Below, piece by piece: positions 7,878 through 17,113 of a DNA stretch of 64,000 bases; position 1 is the first letter of the stretch; each line of letters opens with the position of its first letter. Where the stretch lies: contig NZ_BSTQ01000020.1 in NCBI RefSeq assembly GCF_030269605.1, positions 143,350 to 207,349 of the forward strand, in the 5' to 3' direction. A program made the position numbers and the translations under genes. The stretch is from Lentzea sp. NBRC 105346 (GTDB lineage: Bacteria; Actinomycetota; Actinomycetes; Mycobacteriales; Pseudonocardiaceae). Below the pieces are notes generated by a model. The model was not told the origin of the DNA, did not search any database, and was given only the letters and a program-made list of their open reading frames with translations.

Positions 7878-9971
7878 GTGACCGAGGCACCTTCTACATC
7901 CCGTCCGGCGACGATCACGTACCCGTCGGCGGAGCGGCTCAACCTGGTCGAGCATCTGCACGGACGCGCCGTGGCCGACCCTTATCGCTGGCTGGAGGAC
8001 GCGGGCGACCCGCGCACCGAGGCCTGGTCGGCGGCGCAGGACGGGCTCACCAGGTCGTGGCTGGACGCGATGCCCGGCCGTAAACGCCTCGGCACGCGGC
8101 TGCGTGAGCTGATGCGCACCGGTTCGGTGTCGACGCCGACCTGGCGCGCCGGCCGGGCGTTCTTCACCCGGCGCGGCCCCGAGCAGGACCATCCGGTCGT
8201 CTATCTGCGTGAACCGGACGGCACGGAGCGCGTACTCCTCGATGTGAGCGAGCTCGACCCGTCCGGCAAGACCACTCTGGACGGCTGGTCGCCCAGCCTC
8301 GAAGGCACGCGCCTGGCCTACCAGGTGTCGGTCGGCGGCAACGAGCACTCGTTGCTGCACGTCATCGACGTGGACAGCGGCGAGCTCATCGAGGGCCCGA
8401 TCGACCGCTGCCGCTACTCCCCCATCGGCTGGCTGCCCGGCGGCGAGGAGTTCTTCTACGTCCGCCAGCTCGATCCGGCGCTGCTGCCCGACGACGAGAA
8501 GCTGTTCCACCGTCGCGTGTGGCGCCACCACGTCGGCACGGACCCGGCGACGGACGTCAACGTCCTCGGCGACGGCCTCGACCACACCTATTACTACGGC
8601 CTCAACCTGTCGCACGACGGCCGGTGGCTCGTCGTCAACGGCGCGCCCGGCACGGTCCGCCGTGACTCGGTGTGGATCGCGGACCTGCATGGAACCGGAG
8701 AACTGCGCCAGGTCATCTCGGCCGACGACGGCGCGCAGTGCTCGGCGTTCGTCGCCCGTGACGGCCGGCTCTACCTGCACACCTCGCTGGGCGCGCCGCG
8801 GTTCCGGATCTGCGTGGCGGATCCCAGGACGCCGACCGAGTGGACCGAGATCGTCAGCGAGGAGCCGGACTCCGTGCTGGACGGGGTGCGCTGGCTGAAC
8901 GGCAAGCTCGCGGTGCTGCGCACGCGGCACGCGGTGTCCGAACTGCACCTGCACTCGCCGTCCGGCGAGTACCTGGGCGAGATCACGTTGCCCGGCATGG
9001 GCTCCGTGCACGGCATGTCCGTTGTGGACGCCGCGACGCCGCACTCGCAGGACTCCCTGTGGGTGGGCTGGACGGACTTCGTCACGCCGCTGTCGGTGTT
9101 CCGCTTCTCCTTGTCCAGCGGGAAGACCGAGCTCGCCGAGGCCGCGCCGGGCCGCATCGCGCTGCCGCGCGTCACCACGCAGCAGATCTCGTACGCGTCG
9201 CTGGACGGCACGACCGTGCGCATGTTCGTCGTGTCCGGCGAGCAGAAGCCCGATCTGCCCCGCCCTACGTTGCTGACCGGCTACGGCGGCTTCGCGATCG
9301 GCCGCGGTCCCGGCTACTCCGCGACCACGCTGGCCTGGGTCGAGGCCGGCGGCGTGTGGGTGCACGTCTCGTTGCGCGGCGGCGACGAGGAGGGCGAGGA
9401 GTGGCACCAGGCGGGCATGCGCGACAAGAAGCAGAACGTGTTCGACGACTTCCACGCGGCCGCCGAACGCCTGGTGCGCGACGGGTGGACGACGCCGCAG
9501 CAGCTCGCGATCATGGGCGGCTCCAACGGCGGCCTGCTCGTCGGCGCGGCGCTCACGCAACGCCCGGAGCTGTACGCGGCAGTGGTGTGTTCAGCCCCAC
9601 TGCTGGACATGGTGCGCTACGAGAAGTTCCTGCTCGGCCGCCTGTGGGCCGAGGAGTACGGCAGCGCAAGCGTTTCCGAGGAGCTCGGGTGGTTGTTGTC
9701 CTACTCTCCGTACCACCGCGTGCGGCCGGATGTTGAGTACCCTTCGGTGCTGTTCACGGTGTTCGAGTCGGATTCCCGTGTGGACCCCAACCACGCCCGG
9801 AAGATGTGCGCCGCGTTGCAACACGCGAGCACGAGTGATCCGACCAAGCACCCCGTGCTCATCCGCCGCGAGACCGAGGTCGGTCACGCGGGCCGGTCGG
9901 TGAGCCGGACGGTCGCTCTCGCCGTGGACCAGCTGACGTTTCTCGCGAATGCCACCGGCATGGAGTTGTGA
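7878..9971 (+). CDS. Prolyl oligopeptidase (peptidase S9A)
   Basis: 697 residues, the normal length for a cytosolic S9A peptidase that cuts short peptides after proline. An N-terminal segment with PYRWLED is followed by a beta-propeller (residues ~70-410) and an alpha/beta hydrolase domain. The catalytic triad is readable: Ser549 in GGSNGG, Asp632 in DSRVDPNHARK and His670 in EVGHAGRS. No signal peptide is present. The GTG at 7878 is the first start in a frame with strong coding character. The MscS gene follows immediately and may be co-transcribed. Confidence 0.95.
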   Translation: MTEAPSTSRPATITYPSAERLNLVEHLHGRAVADPYRWLEDAGDPRTEAWSAAQDGLTRSWLDAMPGRKRLGTRLRELMRTGSVSTPTWRAGRAFFTRRGPEQDHPVVYLREPDGTERVLLDVSELDPSGKTTLDGWSPSLEGTRLAYQVSVGGNEHSLLHVIDVDSGELIEGPIDRCRYSPIGWLPGGEEFFYVRQLDPALLPDDEKLFHRRVWRHHVGTDPATDVNVLGDGLDHTYYYGLNLSHDGRWLVVNGAPGTVRRDSVWIADLHGTGELRQVISADDGAQCSAFVARDGRLYLHTSLGAPRFRICVADPRTPTEWTEIVSEEPDSVLDGVRWLNGKLAVLRTRHAVSELHLHSPSGEYLGEITLPGMGSVHGMSVVDAATPHSQDSLWVGWTDFVTPLSVFRFSLSSGKTELAEAAPGRIALPRVTTQQISYASLDGTTVRMFVVSGEQKPDLPRPTLLTGYGGFAIGRGPGYSATTLAWVEAGGVWVHVSLRGGDEEGEEWHQAGMRDKKQNVFDDFHAAAERLVRDGWTTPQQLAIMGGSNGGLLVGAALTQRPELYAAVVCSAPLLDMVRYEKFLLGRLWAEEYGSASVSEELGWLLSYSPYHRVRPDVEYPSVLFTVFESDSRVDPNHARKMCAALQHASTSDPTKHPVLIRRETEVGHAGRSVSRTVALAVDQLTFLANATGMEL

Positions 9972-10003
9972 GCCGGGGGTCGACTGGAAGGGGTTTCGAA
10001 GGC

Positions 10004-10906
10004 GTGGCCACCGATCTGCAGCAGCAGTCGACGGAAGCTTTGACCTGGATCGAGCAGAACGGTCCCAAGATGCTCGAGGGGTCCATCCGGATCGCGCTGA
10101 TCGTGTTGATCGCACTGATCCTGCGCGCGGTGCTGCACAAGATCATCACCCGGCTGACCGGCGGCGCCAGGCAGGGCAAGAAGCCCGGCCTGCTCAAGCC
10201 GCTGAAGGAACGCGCGCCTCAGGCGTTGGGCGCGCTGGTGTCGGAGCGGCGTGAACAGCGGGCCAAGACCATCGGCTCGGTGTTGAAGTCGGTCATCACG
10301 ATCCTGGTGTTCGGTGTGGCGTTCATCCAGATCCTCACGGAGCTGGGGATGAACGTCGCGCCGATCCTGACCTCGGCGGGAATCCTCGGCGTCGCCGTCG
10401 GTTTCGGCGCCCAGAACCTGGTGAAGGACTTCCTGTCCGGCATGTTCATGATGCTGGAGGACCAGTACGGCGTCGGTGACGTCGTCGACCTCGGCCCCGC
10501 GACCGGCACCGTTGAGGCGGTCGCCCTGCGCACCACGACGATCCGCGACACCAACGGAACCGTCTGGTACGTGCGCAACGGCGAGATCCTGCGGGTCGGC
10601 AACTCCAGCCAAGGCTTCGCGGTCGCGGTCGTCGACCTGCCGCTCGGCTACGGCGCCAACCTGGCGGAGGCCTCGCAGGTCATGGAGAAGGTCGCGCGCG
10701 CGGTCACCGAGAAGGAGCCGCTGTCCAACGACGTGACCGCCAAGCCCGAGGTGCTCGGTGTGGAGAAGGTCACGCCGGAGGGCATCACGATGCGGGTGAC
10801 CGTGAAGACGCGGCCCGGCCGCCAGTGGGCGGTACAGCGCGCGCTGCGCGCCCAGCTGATGCCCGCGCTGGAAGAGGCCGGTCTCAAGCCCCCGCACAAG
10901 CCCTAG
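10004..10906 (+). CDS. MscS-family mechanosensitive ion channel
   Basis: About 300 residues. Membrane segments occur near residues 25-45 and 100-145, the latter being the pore-lining helix with small residues (GILGVAVGFGAQNLVKDFLSG), followed by the soluble MscS beta domain (EDQYGVGDVVDLG, RDTNGTVWYVRNGEIL) and a C-terminal alpha/beta domain. The protein should open under membrane tension to release solutes in osmotic downshock. I chose the GTG at 10004 because GGAAGGGG lies upstream; an earlier GTG at 9968 overlaps the peptidase stop and has a poor ribosome site but would also work through coupling. A strong terminator follows. Confidence 0.93.
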   Translation: MATDLQQQSTEALTWIEQNGPKMLEGSIRIALIVLIALILRAVLHKIITRLTGGARQGKKPGLLKPLKERAPQALGALVSERREQRAKTIGSVLKSVITILVFGVAFIQILTELGMNVAPILTSAGILGVAVGFGAQNLVKDFLSGMFMMLEDQYGVGDVVDLGPATGTVEAVALRTTTIRDTNGTVWYVRNGEILRVGNSSQGFAVAVVDLPLGYGANLAEASQVMEKVARAVTEKEPLSNDVTAKPEVLGVEKVTPEGITMRVTVKTRPGRQWAVQRALRAQLMPALEEAGLKPPHKP

Positions 10907-10920
10907 TGAGACGACTGTTT

Positions 10921-10949
10921 GCGGGGGCGGCCTGCGCGGCCGCCCCCGC
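10921..10949 (+). terminator. Terminator after mscS
   Basis: GCGGGGGCGGCC (10921-10932) pairs with GGCCGCCCCCGC (10938-10949), a perfect 12-bp stem with a five-base loop, 14 bases after the MscS stop codon. Confidence 0.85.
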
Positions 10950-10967
10950 GTCAGTCAGGATGGTTGC

Positions 10968-11351
10968 GTGGGCAATCCCGAGAACTTCTTCGAACAGGTA
11001 GGCGGCGAGGAGACCTTCCACCGCATCGTGGCTCGCTTCTACAAGGAAGTGAAGGCCGATGAGGTGCTCCTGCCGCTGTACCCCGAGGAGGATCTCGGCC
11101 CCGCCGAGGAGCGGCTGCGGCTGTTCCTGATGCAGTACTGGGGCGGCCCGCACACGTACTCCGACCGCCGCGGGCACCCGCGGCTGCGCATGCGGCACGC
11201 CCCGTTCAAGATCGGTCCCATTGAACGGGACGCCTGGCTGCGATGCATGCGAATCGCCGTCGACGAGGCCGGCCTGCCCGAGGCGCGGCGCGACCAGCTC
11301 TGGGAGTACCTGGAGATGGCCGCGAACAGCCTGATGAACTCGTGGACCTGA
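10968..11351 (+). CDS. glbO: Truncated haemoglobin O (group II)
   Basis: 127 residues, matching mycobacterial HbO (128) in length. The known haem-pocket residues fall exactly where expected: Tyr25 (B10), Tyr38 (CD1), proximal His77 in RMRHAPF and Trp90 (G8) in IERDAWLRC. Group II truncated globins bind O2 and NO tightly and are linked to NO detoxification and respiration. The GTG at 10968 is used. The downstream alpha-glucosidase gene begins 57 bases later, the same order as glbO-aglA in mycobacteria, so the two may be co-transcribed. Confidence 0.96.
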   Translation: MGNPENFFEQVGGEETFHRIVARFYKEVKADEVLLPLYPEEDLGPAEERLRLFLMQYWGGPHTYSDRRGHPRLRMRHAPFKIGPIERDAWLRCMRIAVDEAGLPEARRDQLWEYLEMAANSLMNSWT

Positions 11352-11408
11352 CCGCTCGTCACCCGTTCGGGTAATAACGACGCGATTCGAATGGCAGGAT
11401 GACCCCCC

Positions 11409-13001
11409 GTGCGACGATCCTCCGACCTCAGCCCTGAGATCGCCGAAGAGTCCGCCTGGTGGCTGGATGCCGTGTTCTACCAGGTCTACGTGCGTTCCTT
11501 CGCCGACTCCAACGGTGACGGCGTCGGCGACCTGGATGGCATCCGGTCCCGCCTCGGTTACCTCGAACTGCTCGGCGTCGACGCCCTGTGGCTGACGCCG
11601 TTTTACCGCTCCCCGATGGCGGACCACGGCTACGACGTGTCCGATCCGCGTGATGTCGACCCGCTGTTCGGCGACCTGGCGGCGTTCGACCGCCTGGTGG
11701 CCGACGCGCACGAGCACAACATCCGCGTGACCGTCGACCTCGTGCCGAACCACACCAGCAACCAGCACATCTGGTTCCAGCAGGCACTGGCGTCCCCGCC
11801 CGGCAGCCCCGAGCGCGCCCGATACATCTTCCGCGAGGGCCGCGGCTACGACGGTTCGCAGCCGCCGAACAACTGGCCCTCGATCTTCGGCGGCCCGGCG
11901 TGGACGCGGGTCGCGGACGGCCAGTGGTATCTGCACCTCTTCGCGCCGCAGCAGCCGGACCTCAACTGGGAGCACCCCGAGGTGCGCCAGGACCTGGAGC
12001 AGACGCTGCGGTTCTGGCTGGACCGCGGCGTGGACGGCTTCCGCATCGACGTCGCCCACGGCATGGCCAAGCCGGACGGCCTGCCGGACATGGAGCTGCA
12101 CCCCGGTTCGTCGTCCGCGGTGCTGGTCGACGATGCCGACGACCCGCGGTTCGACAACGAGGGCGTGCACGACATCCACCGCATGATCCGCAAGGTCATG
12201 GACGGCTACCCCGGCACGATGGCCGTCGGCGAGATCTGGGTGAAGGACGACCAGCGGTTCGCCCAGTACGTCCGTCCCGACGAGCTGCACCTCGGGTTCA
12301 ACTTCCGGCTCGTCGAGGCTTCGTACGACGCCGATTCGATCCGTTCCGCGATCGAGCACTCGCTCGGCGCGGTGGCCGGGATCGCTCCGGCCACCTGGAC
12401 GCTCTCCAACCACGACGTGGTCCGCCACGTCACGCGGTACGGCGACGGCGCCGCCGGGGTGCAGCGCGCCCGCGCGATGGCGCTGGTCGAGCTGGCGCTG
12501 CCGGGCGTGATCTACCTGTACAACGGCGAGGAACTGGGCCTGCCCAACGTCGAGCTGCCGGACTGGGCCCTGCAGGACCCGACGTGGGAGCGCTCGGGCC
12601 GGACCGAACGCGGCCGCGACGGCTGCCGGGTGCCGATCCCGTGGGAGGGCGGCACGCCGCCGTTCGGCTTCTCCACGACGGCCAACACCTGGCTGCCGCA
12701 GCCCAACGAGTGGGGCGGCTTCACCGCCGAGGCCCAGCTGGAGGATCCGGGCTCGATGCTCTCCCTGTACCGGGAGGCGCTGGAGCACCGGAAGACCAAT
12801 CCGGCGTTCGCGGGCGACGAGCTCGAGTGGTACGGCGCGCCTCCCGGCTGCTTCGCGTTCCGGCGCAAGGGCGGCGGGCTGATCTGCGCGCTGAACACGT
12901 CCGGTGCGTCGGTTCCGCTGCCGCCCGGTCAGGTGCTGCTGTCGTCCGGCCCGATGGACGGCGACCAGCTGCCCCCGGACACCGCGGTCTGGCTGGTCTG
13001 A
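11409..13001 (+). CDS. aglA: GH13 alpha-glucosidase / oligo-1,6-glucosidase type
   Basis: 530 residues with all four GH13 regions: DLVPNHTS, the nucleophile region DGFRIDVAH, the acid/base GEIWV and the transition-state stabiliser SNHD. The opening WWLDAVFYQVYVRSFADSNGDGVGDLDGI is typical of exo-acting alpha-glucosidases. It should hydrolyse alpha-1,4 or alpha-1,6 gluco-oligosaccharides (maltose, isomaltose); linkage preference cannot be read securely. No signal peptide, so cytoplasmic. The gene symbol follows the mycobacterial neighbour of glbO. A terminator with an 11-bp stem follows the stop. Confidence 0.93.
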   Translation: MRRSSDLSPEIAEESAWWLDAVFYQVYVRSFADSNGDGVGDLDGIRSRLGYLELLGVDALWLTPFYRSPMADHGYDVSDPRDVDPLFGDLAAFDRLVADAHEHNIRVTVDLVPNHTSNQHIWFQQALASPPGSPERARYIFREGRGYDGSQPPNNWPSIFGGPAWTRVADGQWYLHLFAPQQPDLNWEHPEVRQDLEQTLRFWLDRGVDGFRIDVAHGMAKPDGLPDMELHPGSSSAVLVDDADDPRFDNEGVHDIHRMIRKVMDGYPGTMAVGEIWVKDDQRFAQYVRPDELHLGFNFRLVEASYDADSIRSAIEHSLGAVAGIAPATWTLSNHDVVRHVTRYGDGAAGVQRARAMALVELALPGVIYLYNGEELGLPNVELPDWALQDPTWERSGRTERGRDGCRVPIPWEGGTPPFGFSTTANTWLPQPNEWGGFTAEAQLEDPGSMLSLYREALEHRKTNPAFAGDELEWYGAPPGCFAFRRKGGGLICALNTSGASVPLPPGQVLLSSGPMDGDQLPPDTAVWLV

Positions 13002-13012
13002 CAACGACAAAA

Positions 13013-13043
13013 CCCGGGAAGGGCAGCCCCCACCCTTCCCGGG
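13013..13043 (+). terminator. Terminator after the alpha-glucosidase gene
   Basis: CCCGGGAAGGG (13013-13023) pairs perfectly with CCCTTCCCGGG (13033-13043). Confidence 0.85.
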
Positions 13044-13118
13044 GGGCGACCCCGGCTCCAGTCTACCGACAAAACCGCAGGTCAAGGGACCGTTCGGCGA
13101 TCTGTGGACAACTCGCGA

Positions 13119-14240
13119 TCAAGAAACGCGTTCGTCGGCGGCGTTCTGGCGGACCTCCGGGATCAGCACGATCCCGAAGACGATGGTGAGCGCCGCGACC
13201 TGTGCCAGGGCCACCCACAGGCCCAGCGGCACGGTCGCGAGCGCCGCCACCGCCCCGATGGCCCGTCGCCGGACGGGCCCGATCCGCAGCACCCACCGGA
13301 AAGCCACCTCGCCGAGCAGGAACAACGCCACGCCGCCGGCCAGTGCCAACGCGGCGGCCGGCTTCAGGTGGTCCGTGGCGTGCCCGATGGTCTTCTTCAC
13401 GCCGACGGCGAGCACCACGATTCCCAGCAGGATCGGCGCGTGCGCCCACCCGTACGCGGCCAGCGCTTTGCGCGCCCGCTCTGTGGGCGGAACAAGGGAC
13501 AACTGACGTTCGGCGATCTCGTCCTGGTTGCCGCCGAAGTAGCTCCACCAGAACTGGTAGGCGAGCACGAGCCCAAACGCTACGGCGAGTACGAGCCCGC
13601 CGTTCACCGGCAGTCCCGCGGCCCCGACGCCGATCGCGACGATCGACTCGCCGAGCGCGACGATCACGACGAGCCCGTGCCGTTCGACGAAGTGCCCCGG
13701 CCGGATCTGGATGTTGCGCTGCTGCGGGTTCACGTACGGCGTCAGCACCATCACCAGCAATGCGACCAGGTAGGCCGCGTACCGGTAGGGCGTGGGCAGG
13801 AACCCGCCTGCCAGCACGATGATCGCCGAGCCGAGGTTGAACACGGAGAGCCGCCGCATCCCCTCCGCGGAACCCGGTCCGCCGTGGGTGACGAACAGTC
13901 CGGAGTGGACCAGGTTCACGATGAGGTACCCGATGCCGAAGGCCACGCCGGAGCCGCCGAAGGCGTCCGGAATCGCCAGTGCGATCAGCAGGAAGCCGCC
14001 CATGCCGATCATGAGCAACGTCCGGCGGACGGGCGTGTCCGGCGCGACGGCGTTGGTGAGCCACGCGTAGCCGCCGTACATCCAGAGGATCACCATGAGC
14101 ATCAGGACGACCCTGGCGAGGCCGCGCAGCGTCGTGTCGTCCGCCAGCAACGCCGTCAGCTGCGTCAGCGTGAAGACGAAGACCAGGTCGAAGAACAACT
14201 CCAGCGTGGTGACCCGGTACTCGGGCTCGCTTTCGGACAC
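13119..14240 (-). CDS. LtrA-family low-temperature-requirement membrane protein
   Basis: 373 residues with about ten hydrophobic helices. It opens with the LtrA signature ELFFDLVFVFTLTQLTALL and includes ERHGLVVIVALGESIVAIG and AYQFWWSYF further on, all characteristic of the bacterial LtrA family first linked to growth at low temperature in Listeria. Biochemical function is unknown. A GTG at 14240 starts the gene, which is divergent from the EamA gene with about 40 bases between starts. It breaks the otherwise mycobacteria-like gene order here. Confidence 0.93.
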   Translation of the reverse strand: MSESEPEYRVTTLELFFDLVFVFTLTQLTALLADDTTLRGLARVVLMLMVILWMYGGYAWLTNAVAPDTPVRRTLLMIGMGGFLLIALAIPDAFGGSGVAFGIGYLIVNLVHSGLFVTHGGPGSAEGMRRLSVFNLGSAIIVLAGGFLPTPYRYAAYLVALLVMVLTPYVNPQQRNIQIRPGHFVERHGLVVIVALGESIVAIGVGAAGLPVNGGLVLAVAFGLVLAYQFWWSYFGGNQDEIAERQLSLVPPTERARKALAAYGWAHAPILLGIVVLAVGVKKTIGHATDHLKPAAALALAGGVALFLLGEVAFRWVLRIGPVRRRAIGAVAALATVPLGLWVALAQVAALTIVFGIVLIPEVRQNAADERVS

Positions 14241-14281
14241 GAGCGCAACTGTAGATAACTCGCTTGCTTTCGCTTGTCAGG

Positions 14282-15199
14282 ATGAGAGCCGTGACGAGAG
14301 GCGTGTTCGCGGTACTCGCGGCGGCGGTGTTGTTCGGCACGACGGGTACCGCCCAGGAGCTGGGCCCCGGAGGCCTCGACCCGCTGGCCGTCGGCGCGAT
14401 CCGCGTCGTCATCGCCGGCGTCGTGCTCCTCGCGCTGGCCGCGGCGCTCGGCGCCTACAAGGGCACCCGCCCGTCGGCAACGCTCGTGCTCATCGGCGCG
14501 GTCGGTGTCGTGCTCTACCAGCTGGGCTTCTTCACCGGCGTCCGGCTCGGTGGTGTCGCGATCGGCACGGTCGTCGCACTCGGGTCCGGGCCCGTGTGGG
14601 CGGGCATCGTCGAGTGGCGCAGGCCGTCGCCGCAGTGGATCGCCGCGACGGTGCTCGCGATCGCAGGTGTTGCAGTGCTCACCGGCGGCGGCACGACGTC
14701 CCTGCTCGGCATCGCCGCCTCGCTCACGGCGGGCCTCGGCTACGGCCTCTACACGGTCACCGGCAGCAAGCTGATCGCGCAGGGACAACGGTCCTACGGC
14801 GCGATGGGCCTGATGTTCGGCGCCGGTGCGGTTCTCCTGGCGCCGGTGCTCGCGTTGAGGTGGCCCGGTGGCCTCGACAGCACGCCCGGCATGACCGTCG
14901 CGCTGTACCTCGCGCTCGTTCCGACAGTCGTCGCGTACCTGTTGTTCGGTGCGGGCCTGAAGGTTCTGCCCGCAGCGACGGTCGCGACGCTGACGCTCGC
15001 CGAACCGGTCGTCGCGACCACGCTGGGCGTGGTCGTGCTCGGCGAGGCGCTCACCGCGAACACCGTCATCGGCGCGCTGCTCGTACTGGGCGGCCTGAGC
15101 CTGCTCGCGCTCAGACCAGCAGGGGCAGCATCGAGTGCCGGCGGCGCACCACCGCGCCGTAGCGGGCGTCGATCCGCAGCCACGAATCCGTCGCGATGA
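14282..15199 (+). CDS. EamA-family (DMT) transporter
   Basis: About 305 residues with ten predicted membrane helices in two repeats; the second repeat carries EPVVATTLGVVVLGEALTANTVIGALLVLGGL, a hallmark of EamA/DMT metabolite exporters. The substrate is unknown, possibly amino acids or purines. I used the ATG at 14282 so the first helix (VFAVLAAAVLFGTTGTA) starts near the N-terminus. The last 89 bases overlap the 3' end of the convergent hypothetical gene; the overlapping tail is a low-complexity Ala/Arg/Ser run. Confidence 0.9.
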   Translation: MRAVTRGVFAVLAAAVLFGTTGTAQELGPGGLDPLAVGAIRVVIAGVVLLALAAALGAYKGTRPSATLVLIGAVGVVLYQLGFFTGVRLGGVAIGTVVALGSGPVWAGIVEWRRPSPQWIAATVLAIAGVAVLTGGGTTSLLGIAASLTAGLGYGLYTVTGSKLIAQGQRSYGAMGLMFGAGAVLLAPVLALRWPGGLDSTPGMTVALYLALVPTVVAYLLFGAGLKVLPAATVATLTLAEPVVATTLGVVVLGEALTANTVIGALLVLGGLSLLALRPAGAASSAGGAPPRRSGRRSAATNPSR

Positions 15200-15743
15200 C
15201 GCGCACGTCGCCCTCGTCGCCGAGGAAACCCATGCCGGACAACGCGAACAGGCAGCGCAGCGGGATCTTCACGTCCAGTCCGGACCCGCTCACGGTCAGC
15301 ACGGTCTGATCGAGCAACGACGCCGGCGGCGTGCCTTGCGGGCCGGTGTTCTCCCGCGCGACGGCGACGCCCTCGTCGGCGAGCTTCGACACGACCTCGA
15401 CCGGCAGCCGGTCGACCAGCGACCAGCCCTCGGCGGGCGGCAGCGCCGAACGCCACATCAGGTCCTTCGCCGGACCGGGGTCGATCACCTCGCCGCGCAT
15501 CACGGCGAGACCGGTCAGCAGGTCGTTGCCGCCGACCGTGACATCGCTCGGCGTCACCTTGCCCTGGACCGTGCGCGTGGCGAGCGTGTCGAACGGCGTG
15601 GCGACCCACGCGTCCAACAGGTCCGTTCCAGCGCGTTCCCGCAGCCGCACCACGGCCTGGCCCTCGAGCCGCACCGCGCGCGCGACGAACGCGCCGAGGT
15701 CGTCTCGCTCGGCCGCGTCGGCCAACACCAGCTCAGGCACCAT
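15111..15743 (-). CDS. Conserved actinobacterial hypothetical protein (Rv2474c-type position)
   Basis: 210 residues, soluble, no recognised motif. It starts MVPELVLADAAERDDLGAFVARAVRLEGQAVVRLR and has an alternating hydrophobic pattern suggesting mixed alpha/beta structure. The start overlaps the end of the thioesterase gene by 11 bases, indicating coupling. Its place just downstream of the thioesterase and glutamate dehydrogenase matches the Rv2474c-Rv2475c-Rv2476c order recalled from M. tuberculosis. Function unknown. Confidence 0.85.
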   Translation of the reverse strand: MVPELVLADAAERDDLGAFVARAVRLEGQAVVRLRERAGTDLLDAWVATPFDTLATRTVQGKVTPSDVTVGGNDLLTGLAVMRGEVIDPGPAKDLMWRSALPPAEGWSLVDRLPVEVVSKLADEGVAVARENTGPQGTPPASLLDQTVLTVSGSGLDVKIPLRCLFALSGMGFLGDEGDVRVIATDSWLRIDARYGAVVRRRHSMLPLLV

Positions 15744-16164
15744 TACCTCCGGCCCGGAAGCCCGCGAGGAAGTCCCGCTCGGGCTCGGTCAACGCCCGCG
15801 GATACCCGGCAGCGACGTTGTACGGCACCATCATGGTCTCCGCCTTCGTCGTCACCTGGAACTCCGCCGTGGGCCCGCCGCGCACCACGTAGTCCAGCGT
15901 GAACGACGCCGCCCGCATCTCCCGCACGGACAGCTCGACGCGGATGTCCTCACCGTTGAACACCAACGGCTTCAGGTACTGCACGGCCAGCTTGGCAACG
16001 ACCATACCCGCGAGCATGTCCTTGACCCCGTGGCGTTCCGCCTCGGCGTACAGCAGGGCGATCCGGGCCTCTTCGAGCAGCGTCACCGTTTTCGCGTTGT
16101 TGATGTGGCCGTACGCATCCATGTCCGACCACCGCGGACGCACACTCGTGACGAAGACACCCAT
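15733..16164 (-). CDS. Hotdog-fold acyl-CoA thioesterase
   Basis: 143 residues with the 4-hydroxybenzoyl-CoA thioesterase-like signature: RPRWSDMDAYGHINNAKTVTLLEEAR, where the Asp in DAYGH is the usual catalytic residue, followed by VVAKLAVQYLKPLVF. It should hydrolyse an acyl-CoA thioester; chain specificity is unknown. ATG at 16164. It is the penultimate gene in the ssb-ettA-gdh run, 19 bases from the upstream gene, and overlaps the next gene. Confidence 0.92.
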   Translation of the reverse strand: MGVFVTSVRPRWSDMDAYGHINNAKTVTLLEEARIALLYAEAERHGVKDMLAGMVVAKLAVQYLKPLVFNGEDIRVELSVREMRAASFTLDYVVRGGPTAEFQVTTKAETMMVPYNVAAGYPRALTEPERDFLAGFRAGGNGA

Positions 16165-16183
16165 GGGGCGACCCTATCTATTG

Positions 16184-17113
16184 CTAATACCACGTTACGA
16201 GCGAGTCCACCTCGGCTTTGAGCGGACGTTGCGGTATGGGGCCGAACGGCGTCAGGTCGATGATCTTGCCGCGCCGCGTCCACGTGCCGCGCACCTCGCC
16301 GTTGACCAGCACGTGCGGGGTGAGGAAGCCGCCGCCGGTCTGGATCGCGGACACGTGTTCGGCCGCCAGGTGCGCGCTGCGGTCGCGGTACCCGAGCAGG
16401 AACGGGTCGAAGTGGCCGAGCAGCCGCACGCACGGTTCCGCCGGCTCGAACTCGGGCAGCTCCGCCGGGAACACCTCGCGGACCTGTTTGAGCGGCAACC
16501 CGCTCCACGTCGCGAAGTCCTCGGCCGTCGCGGGGCCGTACGCGTCCATATAACGCCGGACGAGCTCCGGCAGGCCGTGCTTCAGCTTGGGGGTGCCCAG
16601 CAGTTCGTAAGAGTCGTCGCCCGCGGTGATGATCCCGAGATTCGCCGCGTAGCCCAGCAGATGCGGCGTCATCTGTCCTTCGAGCCGGATGCCGCGCTCA
16701 CCGAGCCGTCGCACGATCTCCTTGCGGCCCAACGGTTCCACGAGGATATCGCGCAGCTGGTCGATCGCCCTGGCGCAGAAGTCGTCGTCGAGACCGAGCT
16801 GCATCCGCCTTCTGCGGCCCTTTTCGGCATTGACCGGACCGAGCAGCGTCACGATCCAGCCGACATCCTCACGCGCGATGAGGTGCAACGTGCCGCGCAT
16901 CGCCCACGTGCGGACGAGCGCTCCACTCGCGACCGCGTCGTCGAAGTCCTGTGGTGTCAAGGAGTTCGTTCGTGCTCGCACCGCGAGCCGCGCGGCCTTC
17001 AGGTCCTGGGCCTGGAGCGCGACGATGCCGCGCACCAGATCCGTGACGGAACCGGGCGGGCGGTCAAGGCGTTGCGCTTTGATGCGCGCGGCCCTGACCG
17101 CCGCCGGATCCAT
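16184..17113 (-). CDS. AlkZ/YcaQ-like winged-helix protein (HTH_42), possible crosslink DNA glycosylase
   Basis: 309 residues of the winged-helix superfamily that includes Streptomyces AlkZ and E. coli YcaQ. Visible marks are IVALQAQDLKAARLAVRAR (the Q-x-Q catalytic region of the family), TWAMRGTLHLIAREDVGW and the C-terminal LLGHFDPFLLGYRDR. Family members excise alkylated bases and interstrand crosslinks. Its ATG at 17113 directly abuts the stop of the glutamate dehydrogenase gene, so translation is probably coupled. Repair activity is inferred from family; whether it protects against a self-made natural product cannot be told from here. Confidence 0.85.
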   Translation of the reverse strand: MDPAAVRAARIKAQRLDRPPGSVTDLVRGIVALQAQDLKAARLAVRARTNSLTPQDFDDAVASGALVRTWAMRGTLHLIAREDVGWIVTLLGPVNAEKGRRRRMQLGLDDDFCARAIDQLRDILVEPLGRKEIVRRLGERGIRLEGQMTPHLLGYAANLGIITAGDDSYELLGTPKLKHGLPELVRRYMDAYGPATAEDFATWSGLPLKQVREVFPAELPEFEPAEPCVRLLGHFDPFLLGYRDRSAHLAAEHVSAIQTGGGFLTPHVLVNGEVRGTWTRRGKIIDLTPFGPIPQRPLKAEVDSLVTWY